A stretch of DNA of 50,915 nucleotides from an uncultured Clostridia bacterium (GCA_934129785.1 CAKOWW010000012.1:1-50915); one strand, 5' to 3'. Shown: positions 26,759 through 36,055, numbered from the stretch's first letter. The notes: generated by a model not told the origin, from the letters alone. Numbers and translations: made by a program.

Positions 26759-27328
26759 TTACCATATAACATTTTTTAGTTTTCTCAGAGCTATTTTTCT
26801 CGCACTTATTTTATTTTTTTCTTCTTTTGTTAGCTCAGCTAGAGTCTTCCCTGTTTCTAATTCAAATATTTCGTCAAACCCAAAGCCATTTTCTCCTCTA
26901 ACCATTTCAGTTACAAAACCATTAATCTTACCTGTTTTACAAACTGTTCTCTCTCCATCTGATAAAGCAATAGCAACAGTAAAAGTAACTTTTCGTTCTT
27001 CCCTTTGTATTCCTTTTAATTTCTCTATTAATTTCAAATTTCTTTCTCTGTCTGTTCCTTTATGCCATCTTTTTGTATGTACACCTGGAAAACCTTTTAA
27101 GTACTCAATTTCGATTCCAGAATCATCTGCAATACACATTTTTCCATTTAGCTTTTTTGCAATAGTTTCTGCTTTAATTATTGCATTTTGCTCAAAAGTT
27201 TCTCCATCTTCTTCTATATCAATATTTATTCCCGCTTCTTTCATAGAAATTATTTTATAATTTTTTAGTATTTCTTTAATTTCTTTAATTTTGCCTTCAT
27301 TATTTGATGCCACAACTATTTCTTTCAT
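26759..27328 (-). CDS. rdgB: XTP/dITP pyrophosphatase
   Basis: 189 residues. Ham1/RdgB family: VVASNNEGKIKEIKEIL at the N-terminus, ADDSGIEIEYLKGFPGVHTKRW near 68-90, GENGFGFDEIF near 148 and a C-terminal KNKISARKIAL helix. Removes deaminated purine nucleotides (ITP, XTP) from the pool. The usual GYDP is GFDE here. Follows the YqfO-like gene by 22 bases. Confidence 0.93.
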   Translation of the reverse strand: MKEIVVASNNEGKIKEIKEILKNYKIISMKEAGINIDIEEDGETFEQNAIIKAETIAKKLNGKMCIADDSGIEIEYLKGFPGVHTKRWHKGTDRERNLKLIEKLKGIQREERKVTFTVAIALSDGERTVCKTGKINGFVTEMVRGENGFGFDEIFELETGKTLAELTKEEKNKISARKIALRKLKNVIW

Positions 27329-27349
27329 AAGTATTATAACTCCTTAAAA

Positions 27350-27691
27350 TTATATTAAATCTTCTTCACTAATTAGTGGAATAATATCTATGCCTGGTTC
27401 TTCATAAGGGTGAACTTCTTTTAATTTTTTTAATACTTTTTTTGCTATTTTTATATCACACATCACTTCTAATTTTTCTTCTTCTACAAACTCTAATTTA
27501 TTCTTTTCACCAATATATGGGTTAGCTTTATCATCTGGCATAAAAGTTCCAATAACTTTTGTACTCATAGTGCAATATGTATAATTTCCTATAACTCCTG
27601 CGCCCTCATTACATATAGCGTTTCTGACCTGTTCAACATTTTCAGCAGGTACAGTCACAATAATTTTCACCTTTTTAATATCAATATTCAT
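27350..27691 (-). CDS. YqfO/NIF3-insert-like protein
   Basis: 113 residues. KIIVTVPAENVEQVRNAIC, EGAGVIGNYTYC, GTFMPDDKANPYIG and a final HPYEEPGIDIIPL are typical of the PII/CutA-like domain inserted in NIF3-like proteins and found alone in many bacteria. Function unclear. Start 27691 follows GGAGG by eight bases. The duplicated rlmD tail ends about 40 bases upstream of this start. Confidence 0.8.
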   Translation of the reverse strand: MNIDIKKVKIIVTVPAENVEQVRNAICNEGAGVIGNYTYCTMSTKVIGTFMPDDKANPYIGEKNKLEFVEEEKLEVMCDIKIAKKVLKKLKEVHPYEEPGIDIIPLISEEDLI

Positions 27692-27731
27692 ATTTTTTAC
27701 CTCCATATACCATTGTTTTAAAAATATACAC

Positions 27732-27770
27732 TTATTGTTTTAGTTGTATCACTGACACGCATTCCACATG
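27732..27770 (-). pseudogene. Orphan 3' tail of an rlmD-type gene
   Basis: Thirteen codons read HVECVSVIQLKQ-stop, matching the end of the intact rlmD gene at 29878 (HVECVAVLKLK-stop) in the same orientation, with about 25 of 35 aligned bases identical. The 3' end of this gene is a known integration target (rumA/rlmD), so this looks like the displaced end left by an insertion. Confidence 0.6.
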
Positions 27771-27830
27771 CGTTGTTTCTCTCTTGTTGCAGTATTATTT
27801 GAATGTTGTTTATTGCTCGTATTACTCTAT

Positions 27831-27869
27831 TTATTCTTCCGTTTTTTTCTCTATGACTTGAATTTCCAT
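27831..27869 (-). pseudogene. Twelve-codon ORF, possible recombinase start
   Basis: AATGGAGG followed by ATG and MEIQVIEKKTEE-stop. The peptide resembles the first residues of large serine recombinases, which use rlmD as a target, but only this stub is present. Weak call. Confidence 0.25.
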
Positions 27870-27912
27870 CTTTCCTCCATTCTGCCTAGAGATAAAACTT
27901 AAATATTTTATA

Positions 27913-28377
27913 TCATTTTTTCAGTGAAAAGTAAATTGAAATCAAAAAAGTTTGTAATCTTTTAAGATTTTTCTTTTTATTTCTTGTTGATCCTCTTTCT
28001 TTCCATGTATCAGTTAACTCTTTTCCGTTATCTATTGTTTTTAGTCTTTGTGCAATCCATGTATCTTCATATCCTTTTCTTATATATGTTTCTTTTGCTC
28101 TATTAATAGCAAGTTCTGGTTTTACAATTTCTTCTAATCTTTCGCTTCCTACTTGTGCTAACCACCTTTTAAAAGGCTCTGCTTTTGGAGATGGTATCGT
28201 TTGTATAATTCTTAATAATGTTTTTGTGTCAGCTACATCTGTTAATCTCATTTTTCCATCTTTTGCCAACATTTTCAACTGTCCGATTTTTTCGGACACT
28301 TCAAAAAATCCTTCTGAAATAAGCTTTTGCTTCAGGTCGCTCCAATATTTTCTTGGTCTTTTATTATTCTCAACCAA
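27913..28377 (-). pseudogene. BRO-N antirepressor-like gene, truncated
   Basis: The middle of a BRO-family phage protein: RPRKYWSDLKQKL, LTDVADTKTLLRIIQTIPS, PKAEPFKRWLAQVGSERLEEI, YEDTWIAQRLKTID and KELTDTWKERG. Coding similarity continues upstream of the ATG (VVEVLVENN) but meets an in-frame TAG; the first 30 to 40 residues of the domain are absent. After WKERG the sequence is unlike the family and stops at TGA. Phage-type DNA-binding antirepressor, now decayed. Confidence 0.75.
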
Positions 28378-28626
28378 AACTTCTACAACATCATTTGTTT
28401 TTCGCTATTATATAACACTTTTTTCCTCAAATATGTTATTATATTTACCAAAAATTGGTATCCACTATTACTACATTTTTCATGTTTTATTTTTTCCCCT
28501 TTATTTAATAATTATATATATTATTCCACAAGCATTTTGTCATAAAAAGCCTAAAAAAGAAAGCCTTTAGACAAAGACTTCCAATTTAAGTTTTACCTCA
28601 TTATCAAACTCTACTTTTTATGATTT

Positions 28627-29661
28627 TTATTCCTCTGTATTTATTGGACTTTCATCTTTCTTAACATAGTTATCTAAATTTAATTCTTTCTTAAATTCTT
28701 CTTCTGTAGGCAGATATATCTTATATTTTGAAGCAAATATTTGATTATTATCTTCCGGTAAAGTATATTTTACAACTTGGTCACTTTTATCTGCACATAA
28801 TACAATTCCTATTGGTGGATTATCTCCTTCATTCATCATTTCTCTTGTATAGTAATTTACATACATTTGCATTTGTCCTAAATCTTGATGTGTTAAATCT
28901 CCTAATTTTAAATCTATTATTACAAAACATTTTAATATATAATTGTAAAACACTAAATCAATAAAGAAATGCCTTCCATCAAAAGTTATTTTTTGTTGTC
29001 TTGCTACAAAAGAAAAACCTCTTCCTAATTCTAATAAAAATTTTTGCAAATGATCTATTATTGCTTGTTCTAAGTCTTTTTCATAAAAACTTGTTTTTCC
29101 TTCTAATCCTAAAAATTCTAATACATAAGGATCTCTTATTATATTCTTAGGTTCTACTTTTTCTGGTAATCCTATTTCTTTTTTTACTGTTTCTTTATCT
29201 TGACTCGCTAATAATCTTTCATAGTAGAATGTTCCTATTTGTCTTTTTAATTGCCTTACACTCCAATTAGATTTTACACATTCATTAGCATAAAATTGTC
29301 TGGATTTTTCATCTTCAATTCTCATTAATAAGTTATAATGTGACCAACTCAATTCGCTAGACAGTGTCTGGCGAATCGGAAATGTGCGATAAAATTGTCG
29401 CATATTTTTTAAATTCGCAACTGTAAATCCTTTTCCAAATTCACTTGTTAACTGTTCTGATAAATATTCTAGTAATTTTTTACCATATTCTGCTCTATCA
29501 TTTTTTCCACATGCTTTATGTATTTCTTGTCCTATCTCCCAATATGCTTGCACCATTGCTGAATTTACTGCTGTATATACTTTTGATTGTGCTGTTAGTA
29601 CACTTTTTCTAATTATTTTGTATGATTCTTCTGGCTGTATTGTTATTTGGTTATCACTCAT
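28627..29661 (-). CDS. DUF1016 (YhcG-type) PD-(D/E)XK nuclease family protein
   Basis: 344 residues. The N-terminal DUF1016 part (YWEIGQEI, FGKGFTVANLKNMRQFYR, LSWSHYNLLMRI, SNWSVRQLKRQI) is followed by a nuclease-fold C-terminal domain with FIDLVFYNYILKCFVIIDLKLG near 235-257, where D and DLK are the expected metal and Lys positions, and LGQMQMYVNYY. Widespread in mobile regions; some members act with restriction or retron-type defence, but here it stands alone. Inside the interval bounded by the duplicated rlmD tail. Confidence 0.85.
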   Translation of the reverse strand: MSDNQITIQPEESYKIIRKSVLTAQSKVYTAVNSAMVQAYWEIGQEIHKACGKNDRAEYGKKLLEYLSEQLTSEFGKGFTVANLKNMRQFYRTFPIRQTLSSELSWSHYNLLMRIEDEKSRQFYANECVKSNWSVRQLKRQIGTFYYERLLASQDKETVKKEIGLPEKVEPKNIIRDPYVLEFLGLEGKTSFYEKDLEQAIIDHLQKFLLELGRGFSFVARQQKITFDGRHFFIDLVFYNYILKCFVIIDLKLGDLTHQDLGQMQMYVNYYTREMMNEGDNPPIGIVLCADKSDQVVKYTLPEDNNQIFASKYKIYLPTEEEFKKELNLDNYVKKDESPINTEE

Positions 29662-29877
29662 AAAATTCCTCCTTCTCTAATATTCAACCTACTAATAATT
29701 TCTACTCTTTCAAAATTGTTTTTTCCATTTTGAATTTTTATTTTCACTAATATCAATCATTTACCCTGTTGTGTTTTTTATGTATAATTTTTATTAATTT
29801 AAATTATGTTTTTATATAATTACAGATTATTTTCCAGTACAGTTGACATATCATAAAACGTTGACATTTTTTTGGAT

Positions 29878-31236
29878 TTATTTAAGTTTTAATACCGCAA
29901 CACACTCCACATGGCTTGTAAATGGAAACATATCTACTGGCTTTATAAATTTAATATCATACATTTCCTCAAATTTAGCTAAATCCCTAACCAATGTTGC
30001 AGGATTGCAACTAATATACACTATTTTTTTGGGATTTATTTTTAAAATATTCTCAATGCTATTATTATCTAACCCTTTTCTTGGTGGATCAACCATAACT
30101 ATATTAGGCATAATATTCTTTTTATTTACTAATTCATCTAATACAATTTCTACATCTCCAGCTATAAACTCCGTATTTTTAATATTATTAACTTTCGCAT
30201 TTTCTTTTGCTGATTTTATAGCCTCTTCAACTATTTCAATGCCATAAACCTTCTTCGCATATTTTGCCATAAACAACGAAATTGTTCCTATTCCACAATA
30301 TAAATCAAAAACAGTATCTTCTTTTGTTATCATTGCACCTTCAACGCCTATATTGTATAATTTTTCTGCCTGAATTGGATTTACTTGATAAAATGATAAT
30401 GGAGATATTTTAAAAATATATTCTCCTAATTTATCTTCAATAAATCCATTTCCATATAAGTTAATGTTTTCTTTACCCAATATAACATTTGTATTTTTCA
30501 TATTTATATTTTTTATAATTGATTTTACATTTAAAAATTTTTCAGTAATTTCAGAAACCAACTCATCTTCCTTTGGTATTTTCTTTCCATTAATTACAAT
30601 TATGCACATTATTTCATTTGTTTTTATTCCTATTTTGGTAACAATGTGACGTATTAGCCCCTTACCAGTTTTTTCATCATATACTGAAATATTATTTTTT
30701 CTAATAAAATCCACTACAAATTTTGCCAATTTTTCTGTTTGTTTATTTTGTATTAAGCATTCTTTAATTGGAACAATTTGGTGAGTTCTGTTAGCAAATA
30801 CTCCCATTTGTATTTTCCCTTCTTTGTCTCTTCCAACTGGATATTGTGCTTTATTTCTATAGTAATATGGATTCTCCATTCCTAATGTTTCTTCTACATT
30901 TATTTTATTTGTTAACATTTTATTTACTAGACTTTGAACTGCATTTTGCTTCATTTTTAATGTTTCAGAATATTTAACATGTCTTAAGCTACATCCTCCA
31001 CATCTCTTAAATGTTTCGCAATCAGTTTCAATTCTGTTTTCAGACTTTTCTAAAATTTCTATTATTTTGGCAAATGCATGTGATGTAAGTACTTTAACTA
31101 TTAAAATTTTAACTTTTTCACCTTTTATTGCATTTGGTATAAATACAGTTATTCCTTCTATTTTAGCAATTCCTTCTCCATTGTATCCATTATCTATTAT
31201 ATTAACTATATATTCTTCATTTTTTCTTAGTTGCAT
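29878..31236 (-). CDS. rlmD: 23S rRNA uracil-5-methyltransferase (RlmCD/RlmD family)
   Basis: 452 residues. TRAM domain (1-60), iron-sulfur cysteines CETFKRCGGC near 73-82, insertion domain, then the SAM-dependent methyltransferase: FDLYCGIGTISLFMA, GIEIVEEAI, DPPRKGLD and ISCNPATLVRDL with the catalytic Cys. Methylates U in 23S rRNA. The last codons (SHVECVAVLKLK) are duplicated at 27732-27770, implying that an element entered this gene's 3' end and supplied the current tail. Confidence 0.93.
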   Translation of the reverse strand: MQLRKNEEYIVNIIDNGYNGEGIAKIEGITVFIPNAIKGEKVKILIVKVLTSHAFAKIIEILEKSENRIETDCETFKRCGGCSLRHVKYSETLKMKQNAVQSLVNKMLTNKINVEETLGMENPYYYRNKAQYPVGRDKEGKIQMGVFANRTHQIVPIKECLIQNKQTEKLAKFVVDFIRKNNISVYDEKTGKGLIRHIVTKIGIKTNEIMCIIVINGKKIPKEDELVSEITEKFLNVKSIIKNINMKNTNVILGKENINLYGNGFIEDKLGEYIFKISPLSFYQVNPIQAEKLYNIGVEGAMITKEDTVFDLYCGIGTISLFMAKYAKKVYGIEIVEEAIKSAKENAKVNNIKNTEFIAGDVEIVLDELVNKKNIMPNIVMVDPPRKGLDNNSIENILKINPKKIVYISCNPATLVRDLAKFEEMYDIKFIKPVDMFPFTSHVECVAVLKLK

Positions 31237-31329
31237 AATTGATCTCCTTATATGTTCAATCTTCTATTAGCTTAACAAATTTTTCTGTAAAAATCAAGAA
31301 ACCTTGATAAAATTATTACCTAAAAGCTA

Positions 31330-31358
31330 TTGACATTTCACATTAAATATTATACGAT
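31330..31358 (+). promoter_or_regulatory. Promoter upstream of the Cys-rich gene
   Basis: Perfect TTGACA (31330-31335), 17-base spacer, TACGAT (31353-31358). The leader then holds an 8-bp hairpin (CATTAGAG with CTCTAATG, 31402-31424) before the ribosome site. Confidence 0.6.
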
Positions 31359-31480
31359 TATTATGTATACTGGTCAAGTACTAGGTGCACATTGAAATTC
31401 CATTAGAGTTTTTTACTCTAATGTTTATATATAGCCTCTCATACATCTTTTGATGTTTTATGTTTTTTATGGAGTTAGTT

Positions 31481-31882
31481 ATGAATTTTAATTTGAAGTT
31501 GGGACATTTTTTTAAATGTCTTATTGCAGTTATTTTTTGTTTTATTGTTGGTATGGCTTTAACATATAAGCCTTTTAATTGTGACGGTGTTCATGCAACA
31601 ATGAGTATTGAAACTTCAACAGGAGTTGGAAAACTGTATGAGTCTGTTAACGGTTCTCAAGGACATCTTTCTGGTGAAGAACTTGCACTAAAAAACAAAG
31701 TGAAACTCAAGCTACCAAAAGGTGAATCTGCTGTACTTCACTTTGTATGTCCACAGTGTGGGTTTAATTTGGCTAGGAAAGTCGAAGCACCATGCTGTGT
31801 GATTTTTAAATGCGATTGTCCAGAGGACTCTAAGGCTCATATATCAACAGAATATATTGCTGTTGATATATCCACAAAGTAG
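31481..31882 (+). CDS. Secreted or membrane-anchored Cys-rich protein, orphan
   Basis: 133 residues. Signal or anchor helix at 10-30, then a soluble domain with CPQCGFNLARK, a CC pair and CDC near the C-terminus, the layout of a zinc ribbon or disulfide-bonded module. Base and codon use is less AT-biased than its neighbours (GGAGTTGG, CACAGTGTGGG), suggesting transfer. Start 31481 has ATGGAG upstream; an ATG seven codons earlier overlaps it. Own promoter and terminator, so an independent unit. Function unknown. Confidence 0.6.
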   Translation: MNFNLKLGHFFKCLIAVIFCFIVGMALTYKPFNCDGVHATMSIETSTGVGKLYESVNGSQGHLSGEELALKNKVKLKLPKGESAVLHFVCPQCGFNLARKVEAPCCVIFKCDCPEDSKAHISTEYIAVDISTK

Positions 31883-31909
31883 AGGCTTATATATAGGTCT
31901 TACTATAAG

Positions 31910-31950
31910 AAGAAGGTGCTTAAATTTTTTAAACACCTTCTTCTTTATTT
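31910..31950 (+). terminator. Terminator after the Cys-rich gene
   Basis: 10-bp stem GAAGAAGGTG (31910-31919) with 31935-31944, followed by TTTATTTTAT. Confidence 0.8.
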
Positions 31951-31959
31951 TATAAATTC

Positions 31960-32230
31960 TACACTTCGTTGTTTGTACTTTTAATATCAATTCCGTATTC
32001 ATTGCATAGTTCTATTAAACCAGTTATTTCTGCTTTCTGTATAGATAATACACTTGAATAATCCTTGTACTCATCATTTGCAGAAAGACTTTTTCCTTGC
32101 TTCTTCAAATTCTTGCATATAAATTGCTTTAACATCTTCTAGTAAATTGTAACTTCCTTTGATGGCTTCTATGTAATCTCTATTGTTATCATAATCTCTT
32201 AAGTTGTGTTTATTTACTCTTGATAATTAA
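31960..32230 (-). pseudogene. Degraded minus-strand gene, unknown
   Basis: Coding-like sequence of about 90 residues in two frames: LRDYDNNRDYIEAIKGSYNL to MQEFEEA, then a one-base shift in an A-run and GKSLSANDEYKDYSS to NEYGIDIKSTNNEV-stop. No family recognised; composition suggests a phage or element protein. Confidence 0.4.
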
Positions 32231-32317
32231 TTAGCATTTTGTATCTCGTTATTTGCAAGTGATGTTGTACCAGATGTATTATCTTTTGCAATTTATTTCT
32301 TATGCTTTTTCTTCAGA

Positions 32318-32518
32318 GTTTTTCTAATAACAAGTCAATTAGTAGAAAAATCAAGTGATGAAAATATATTAAATATAGCAAGAAAAATAAATAATATGCC
32401 AAGAAAGGCATTCGGATATAAAACACCGTTAGAAGTCTTTGAAAGTATTTTAAAGAAAAAAGGAATAGATACAAGCTTTTTAGATATATACAGAATTAAG
32501 CTGCTGGAATTTACATAA
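32318..32518 (+). pseudogene. IS30-type transposase C-terminal fragment
   Basis: About 65 codons: NILNIARKINNMPRKAFGYKTPLEVFESIL and more to TAA. The INN-PRK-GYKTP-EVF block is the end of IS30-family transposases. The catalytic DDE part is missing. Confidence 0.65.
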
Positions 32519-32563
32519 CACTTGACAACGGCTTATTTTAGATGTAAAATATATATGCGCTAG

Positions 32564-33538
32564 ATGCAGAAAGGAGAGCCACTAGAAAGTATAGTGGCAA
32601 TTAAAATTATGACAGCAAAGGTCAAACCCGAAGAAGAAAATGGTAATGTAGCTAACTTGAAAGTATCTGATTCTGTAATTAAAATTTTTAGTGAATGGTT
32701 TCCTACAGATTGCGATATGACTCTTAATTTAGAAAGACTGATAGTAAGATATTTCAATATTAAAAATTCAAGACAATTAAAAAAAGTTAGAAATGAATGG
32801 AAAAAATTCCATCTAATTACTGACGAGAAAAAGTATATGATTGAATTATTAACTAAAAACGATGATGAAGCATATCTTTCTATTACAGAAAACGAAGATA
32901 TCGTAGTATATCGTATTCGAATAGGAGATTCTGGTTACTATTATGCAAAGTTTATGGAAATTACTACGACAATTGACAACTATATTTTTGCAATCGATCG
33001 TAAAGCAAGCGGAAAAGTTCTTTCTAAGGATGGTGAGATTATTATAGAAATGCAATATCATACAACTTACCAAGGCAAAGCAAGATATAATTTGGATGAA
33101 ATAAATAATTTTATAGAATATTATTCAAGAATTGCTCATAATCCAAATTTATACATGCAGACATATAAAAAAATGTCTAACTTATTTCATTATTTAGGAG
33201 AGTATTTAATTCTTGATATATATAGTGATAATAAAAAAGTAAAAACCATTGATTTCGCCTATGAAACTGTAAAAATCACTTTATATATGAATAATGAAGA
33301 AGAGTATTATTTAGAGTATAATTTCCAAGAAGACAAAGCTTACACAATCGGTTATTCTAATCCTGTGATTGATATTTGTATTTGTTATGGAAGAGGTCGT
33401 GATGCTGGCAAAGACAAAATAAAATTAACAGGAAGTTACAATAGTAACGAAGTATATTTATATTGCAATAAGAAGTTTATTAAATTAAAGGAGAATATTG
33501 CAATACAACTTCTTGAATCAGAAAAAAGAAATTATTAA
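32564..33538 (+). CDS. Orphan protein of unknown function
   Basis: 324 residues, soluble, no motif recognised. The N-terminal 100 residues look helical (VSDSVIKIFSEWF, LERLIVRYFNI, KKVRNEWKKFHLI) and the rest beta-rich with many Tyr. The true start is uncertain: the ATG at 32564 has no ribosome site, and an AAAGGAG lies just inside it, followed by a 7-bp hairpin and an ATG at 32609. It starts 45 bases after the transposase fragment, so the upstream end may have been replaced by the insertion. Confidence 0.55.
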   Translation: MQKGEPLESIVAIKIMTAKVKPEEENGNVANLKVSDSVIKIFSEWFPTDCDMTLNLERLIVRYFNIKNSRQLKKVRNEWKKFHLITDEKKYMIELLTKNDDEAYLSITENEDIVVYRIRIGDSGYYYAKFMEITTTIDNYIFAIDRKASGKVLSKDGEIIIEMQYHTTYQGKARYNLDEINNFIEYYSRIAHNPNLYMQTYKKMSNLFHYLGEYLILDIYSDNKKVKTIDFAYETVKITLYMNNEEEYYLEYNFQEDKAYTIGYSNPVIDICICYGRGRDAGKDKIKLTGSYNSNEVYLYCNKKFIKLKENIAIQLLESEKRNY

Positions 33539-33549
33539 GATTTTCTTCT

Positions 33550-33584
33550 TAGAGCGGTAACAAGCATTGCAAGTTTCCGCTCTA
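33550..33584 (+). terminator. Hairpin after the orphan gene
   Basis: TAGAGCGG (33550-33557) pairs with CCGCTCTA (33577-33584). T tract weak. Confidence 0.45.
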
Positions 33585-33589
33585 TCACT

Positions 33590-33735
33590 TTATACATAAA
33601 TTAAATTGCTCAATATAATTTCTTCAGCTCTATTCTTAATATTATTCATCTTTCTAACCCATTTTAATTGATTTGCTGCTTTTAATTCTTCAGTACTATT
33701 TTCTTGTTCTTTCAGTTGATTTATTAAAAAGCAAA
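33590..33735 (-). pseudogene. TnpV fragment (transposon-encoded protein)
   Basis: The last 45 or so residues of TnpV: FLINQLKEQENSTEELKAAN then QLKWVRKMNNIKNRAEEIIL to TAA at 33590. TnpV is carried by Clostridia transposons and ICEs. The upstream part is gone. Confidence 0.65.
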
Positions 33736-33837
33736 AAAATAAGCCGATTAAATCGACTTATATGTGTTATTTACAATCATTTTCTTGAACCTTGCTTGTA
33801 TTAGGCTTTTTATTAGTTCGGCGAAAACTTGCTTTGG

Positions 33838-33918
33838 TGCGGATGAAGGGACTCGAACCCCCACGTCGTTGACACTGGTTCCTAAGACCAGCGCGTCTAC
33901 CAGTTCCGCCACATCCGC
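33838..33918 (-). tRNA. tRNA-Leu(TAG)
   Basis: GCGGATG acceptor, anticodon loop CTTAGGA giving TAG, long variable arm, CCA at 33835-33837. It flanks the scrap zone and may have served as its target. Confidence 0.95.
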
Positions 33919-34073
33919 ATTTCATATGACATTTTTTATTTTATCACAATAAAACTTGCAATGTCAAGTAAAATTTGCAATTTTTTTAAAGTTTCCTATT
34001 TTTAAGTTTTCCATAATTTTTAAAAGTTTTAATTTCCTGGTTTTAATTTGGCAACACAAAATGTCTTTAGTAA

Positions 34074-34265
34074 TTATTTTACACAATAGAATATTAAACT
34101 GGCAATTATTATAATTATAAAACCAAGTATTTTGAAGCCACTTGTAGCTTCATTTTGATCTCCAAATCCAAAATATTCCTTTGTTATTATTCGTGCATCA
34201 TATATAAGTGTGCTACCTAAAAGAAGCATTATTGATGCAATTAATTTTATTATTATTTGAAACAT
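34074..34265 (-). CDS. Small two-helix membrane protein
   Basis: 63 residues with two membrane helices around 4-22 and 46-62, joined by a polar KEYFGFGDQNEATSGFK loop. Start chosen at 34265 from AAGGA upstream; longer readings begin in non-coding-like sequence. No family known to me. Confidence 0.55.
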   Translation of the reverse strand: MFQIIIKLIASIMLLLGSTLIYDARIITKEYFGFGDQNEATSGFKILGFIIIIIASLIFYCVK

Positions 34266-34390
34266 ATAAATCAACATCCTTTTTTTGTTCTTTACTATAT
34301 TACTATTTTTATGGACAAAAGTCAACCAGATTTTTAATACCTATATTTTAGCATCTTTGTACCATTATCATATTGTTATTTTAATCCACA

Positions 34391-35185
34391 TTATAATAGT
34401 TTCTCTAGAATTTTTGCAACTCCATCTAGGTTATTATTTTCAGCAATTTCATCTGCATAATTTTTCTTTATATAATCATTGGCATTTCCCATAACCACAG
34501 CATGTCCAACTGTTTCAAACATAGGAACATCATTGTAGTCATCACCAAAAGCCATAGTGTCTTTTAAATCTATATTCATTATTTCACAAAATTTCTTTAT
34601 TCCATTTCCTTTTGATGAATCCGAATTTGCAATATCACAATATGTTATAGGCCAAGGTTTTTCTTCTGGATTTGTTAAGCATTTTGACTGGTTTTTAATT
34701 TCAACATCTTTTATTTTAGGAATTTCAATTTCTTTTATTGTCTTTATTGTCTCACATTTTGGTGATATGAATATACATTGTGAAACATCATGCTCTTTTA
34801 AAAATTCTGCTATTGGTTTGTCTATTAAATCATCATCTTCATCAATTTCATTTTTATTTACATATCTTCCATTTTCTGTATTTAAAACAAATTTTACATC
34901 ATATTTATTTGCAATTTCATATAATTTCAAGCAATTTTCTTCAGTCATTTTGCTACAATATAATGTTTTTTCTTGTTTGTAATCATATATATGTGCCCCA
35001 TTAGAACAAATTATGTATTTACTTGCATTACTTTCCTTGCTTACTTCTATTGTGCTATGTATTGGTCTGCCTGAACATATACCTTTACTTGTTACATTTT
35101 TTATTGCTTCTTTTGTTCTATTTGTAATTTGACCTTTATCATTTCTTAAAGTTCCATCTATATCAATAAATACTGCTTTATACAA
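34391..35185 (-). CDS. Cof-type HAD-superfamily hydrolase
   Basis: 264 residues. HAD motif I FIDIDGTL (7-14), motif II in a shortened strand (GICSGRP), motif III Lys in SSKGNGI and motif IV GDDYNDVPMF near 218. The C2B cap lies in the middle. Probably a sugar-phosphate or nucleotide phosphatase. The strand before CSGRP is a few residues shorter than usual, without loss of frame. Follows the signal peptidase gene by one base. Confidence 0.88.
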   Translation of the reverse strand: MYKAVFIDIDGTLRNDKGQITNRTKEAIKNVTSKGICSGRPIHSTIEVSKESNASKYIICSNGAHIYDYKQEKTLYCSKMTEENCLKLYEIANKYDVKFVLNTENGRYVNKNEIDEDDDLIDKPIAEFLKEHDVSQCIFISPKCETIKTIKEIEIPKIKDVEIKNQSKCLTNPEEKPWPITYCDIANSDSSKGNGIKKFCEIMNIDLKDTMAFGDDYNDVPMFETVGHAVVMGNANDYIKKNYADEIAENNNLDGVAKILEKLL

Positions 35186-35186
35186 A

Positions 35187-35792
35187 TTATAAAACCTTCT
35201 TTCTGTGTTCCAAATTATATTTATATCTTTTTTCTTTTCTTTCCAATTTCTTTTTGTTTAATCTAACCTGCATTGCAGAAACTAAAACTAGTATTATTAA
35301 TAAAATTACTAATGTTATTTTATTTTTTAAAATTTCTATAAATTTTCCAAAACCTTTTATTCTAAATTCATATTTTCCTTCTATTTGTGAATATTTAACC
35401 AGGTCTCTGTCTTCTTTTTTGTTGTTATCGCCTTTTGTTCTATATCTTTTAATTCCATTATTTTCTACAATTTCAACAATTCTATGAGTATTTACTGAAT
35501 CTCCATCTTTAAATGAAATTATATCATCAACTTTTAAATTCTCCTCTGCAATTTGCTTCACAAAAATTGCATCACCTGTCATTATAGTAGGTTCCATACT
35601 TTTAGAAACAATTACAAAGCTTTTTATTCCAAAAAATGTTGGCGTTTTGCTTGGATTTAAGCATGATTTAATAACAAGTGTTATATTAAATATGATTATT
35701 GGAATTATTATTATATATATCATTATGCTAATTACTTTTAGCATAATATGCATATTTTTACTTGATTTATCAAAATCTTTTAATCTATACAC
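35187..35792 (-). CDS. Signal peptidase I, ER-type (SipW-like)
   Basis: 201 residues. N-terminal helix (17-42), catalytic block VSKSMEPTI (Ser near 68), GDAIFVKQI, NTHRIVEI (His in the Lys position, the mark of SipW/ER-type enzymes), KGDNN, then a second helix (155-175) and a basic tail. Cleaves signal peptides at the outer membrane face, in SipW systems from matrix or pilus-like substrates. It could serve the pseudopilin-like protein elsewhere in the window (inference). Confidence 0.88.
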   Translation of the reverse strand: MYRLKDFDKSSKNMHIMLKVISIMIYIIIIPIIIFNITLVIKSCLNPSKTPTFFGIKSFVIVSKSMEPTIMTGDAIFVKQIAEENLKVDDIISFKDGDSVNTHRIVEIVENNGIKRYRTKGDNNKKEDRDLVKYSQIEGKYEFRIKGFGKFIEILKNKITLVILLIILVLVSAMQVRLNKKKLERKEKRYKYNLEHRKKVL

Positions 35793-35936
35793 TTTATTTT
35801 CTCCTTTGTTTATTCTTATTTAATATACCATATGTCAAATTTATTTTCAATAACTTCTTCATAATAACTCTAATATAGTTCGCCAGAATTTTTAATAATT
35901 TTCATATATGATTTTTGTGGTTTTGCAAACTTAATA

Positions 35937-35964
35937 TTGATTTTATGGAAAAAAATGGTAAAAT
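35937..35964 (+). promoter_or_regulatory. Promoter of the EF-Tu-like gene
   Basis: TTGATT (35937-35942), 16-base spacer, extended -10 TGGTAAAAT (TAAAAT 35959-35964). The leader of about 85 bases contains the left arm of an inverted repeat. Confidence 0.5.
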
Positions 35965-35993
35965 TCTTAAATATAGAAAAATTTATTTTCTAG

Positions 35994-36012
35994 AGACCAA
36001 TTTAAAATAATT
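35994..36012 (+). repeat. Left arm of a gene-flanking inverted repeat
   Basis: 19 bases matching the reverse complement of 36655-36673 at 18 positions. It lies in the 5' leader of the EF-Tu-like gene. Confidence 0.7.
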
Positions 36013-36055
36013 CTTTTATTTTTATCTAAAATTATTATACAGGAGGAAAATTATT

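Noticed and set aside
28627..29661. DUF1016 gene as part of a restriction-modification system
   Set aside because: No methylase or specificity subunit nearby.
33764..33952. 62-residue plus-strand ORF over tRNA-Leu
   Set aside because: It is the reverse strand of a tRNA gene (typical DEGTRTPTS reading) and not a gene.
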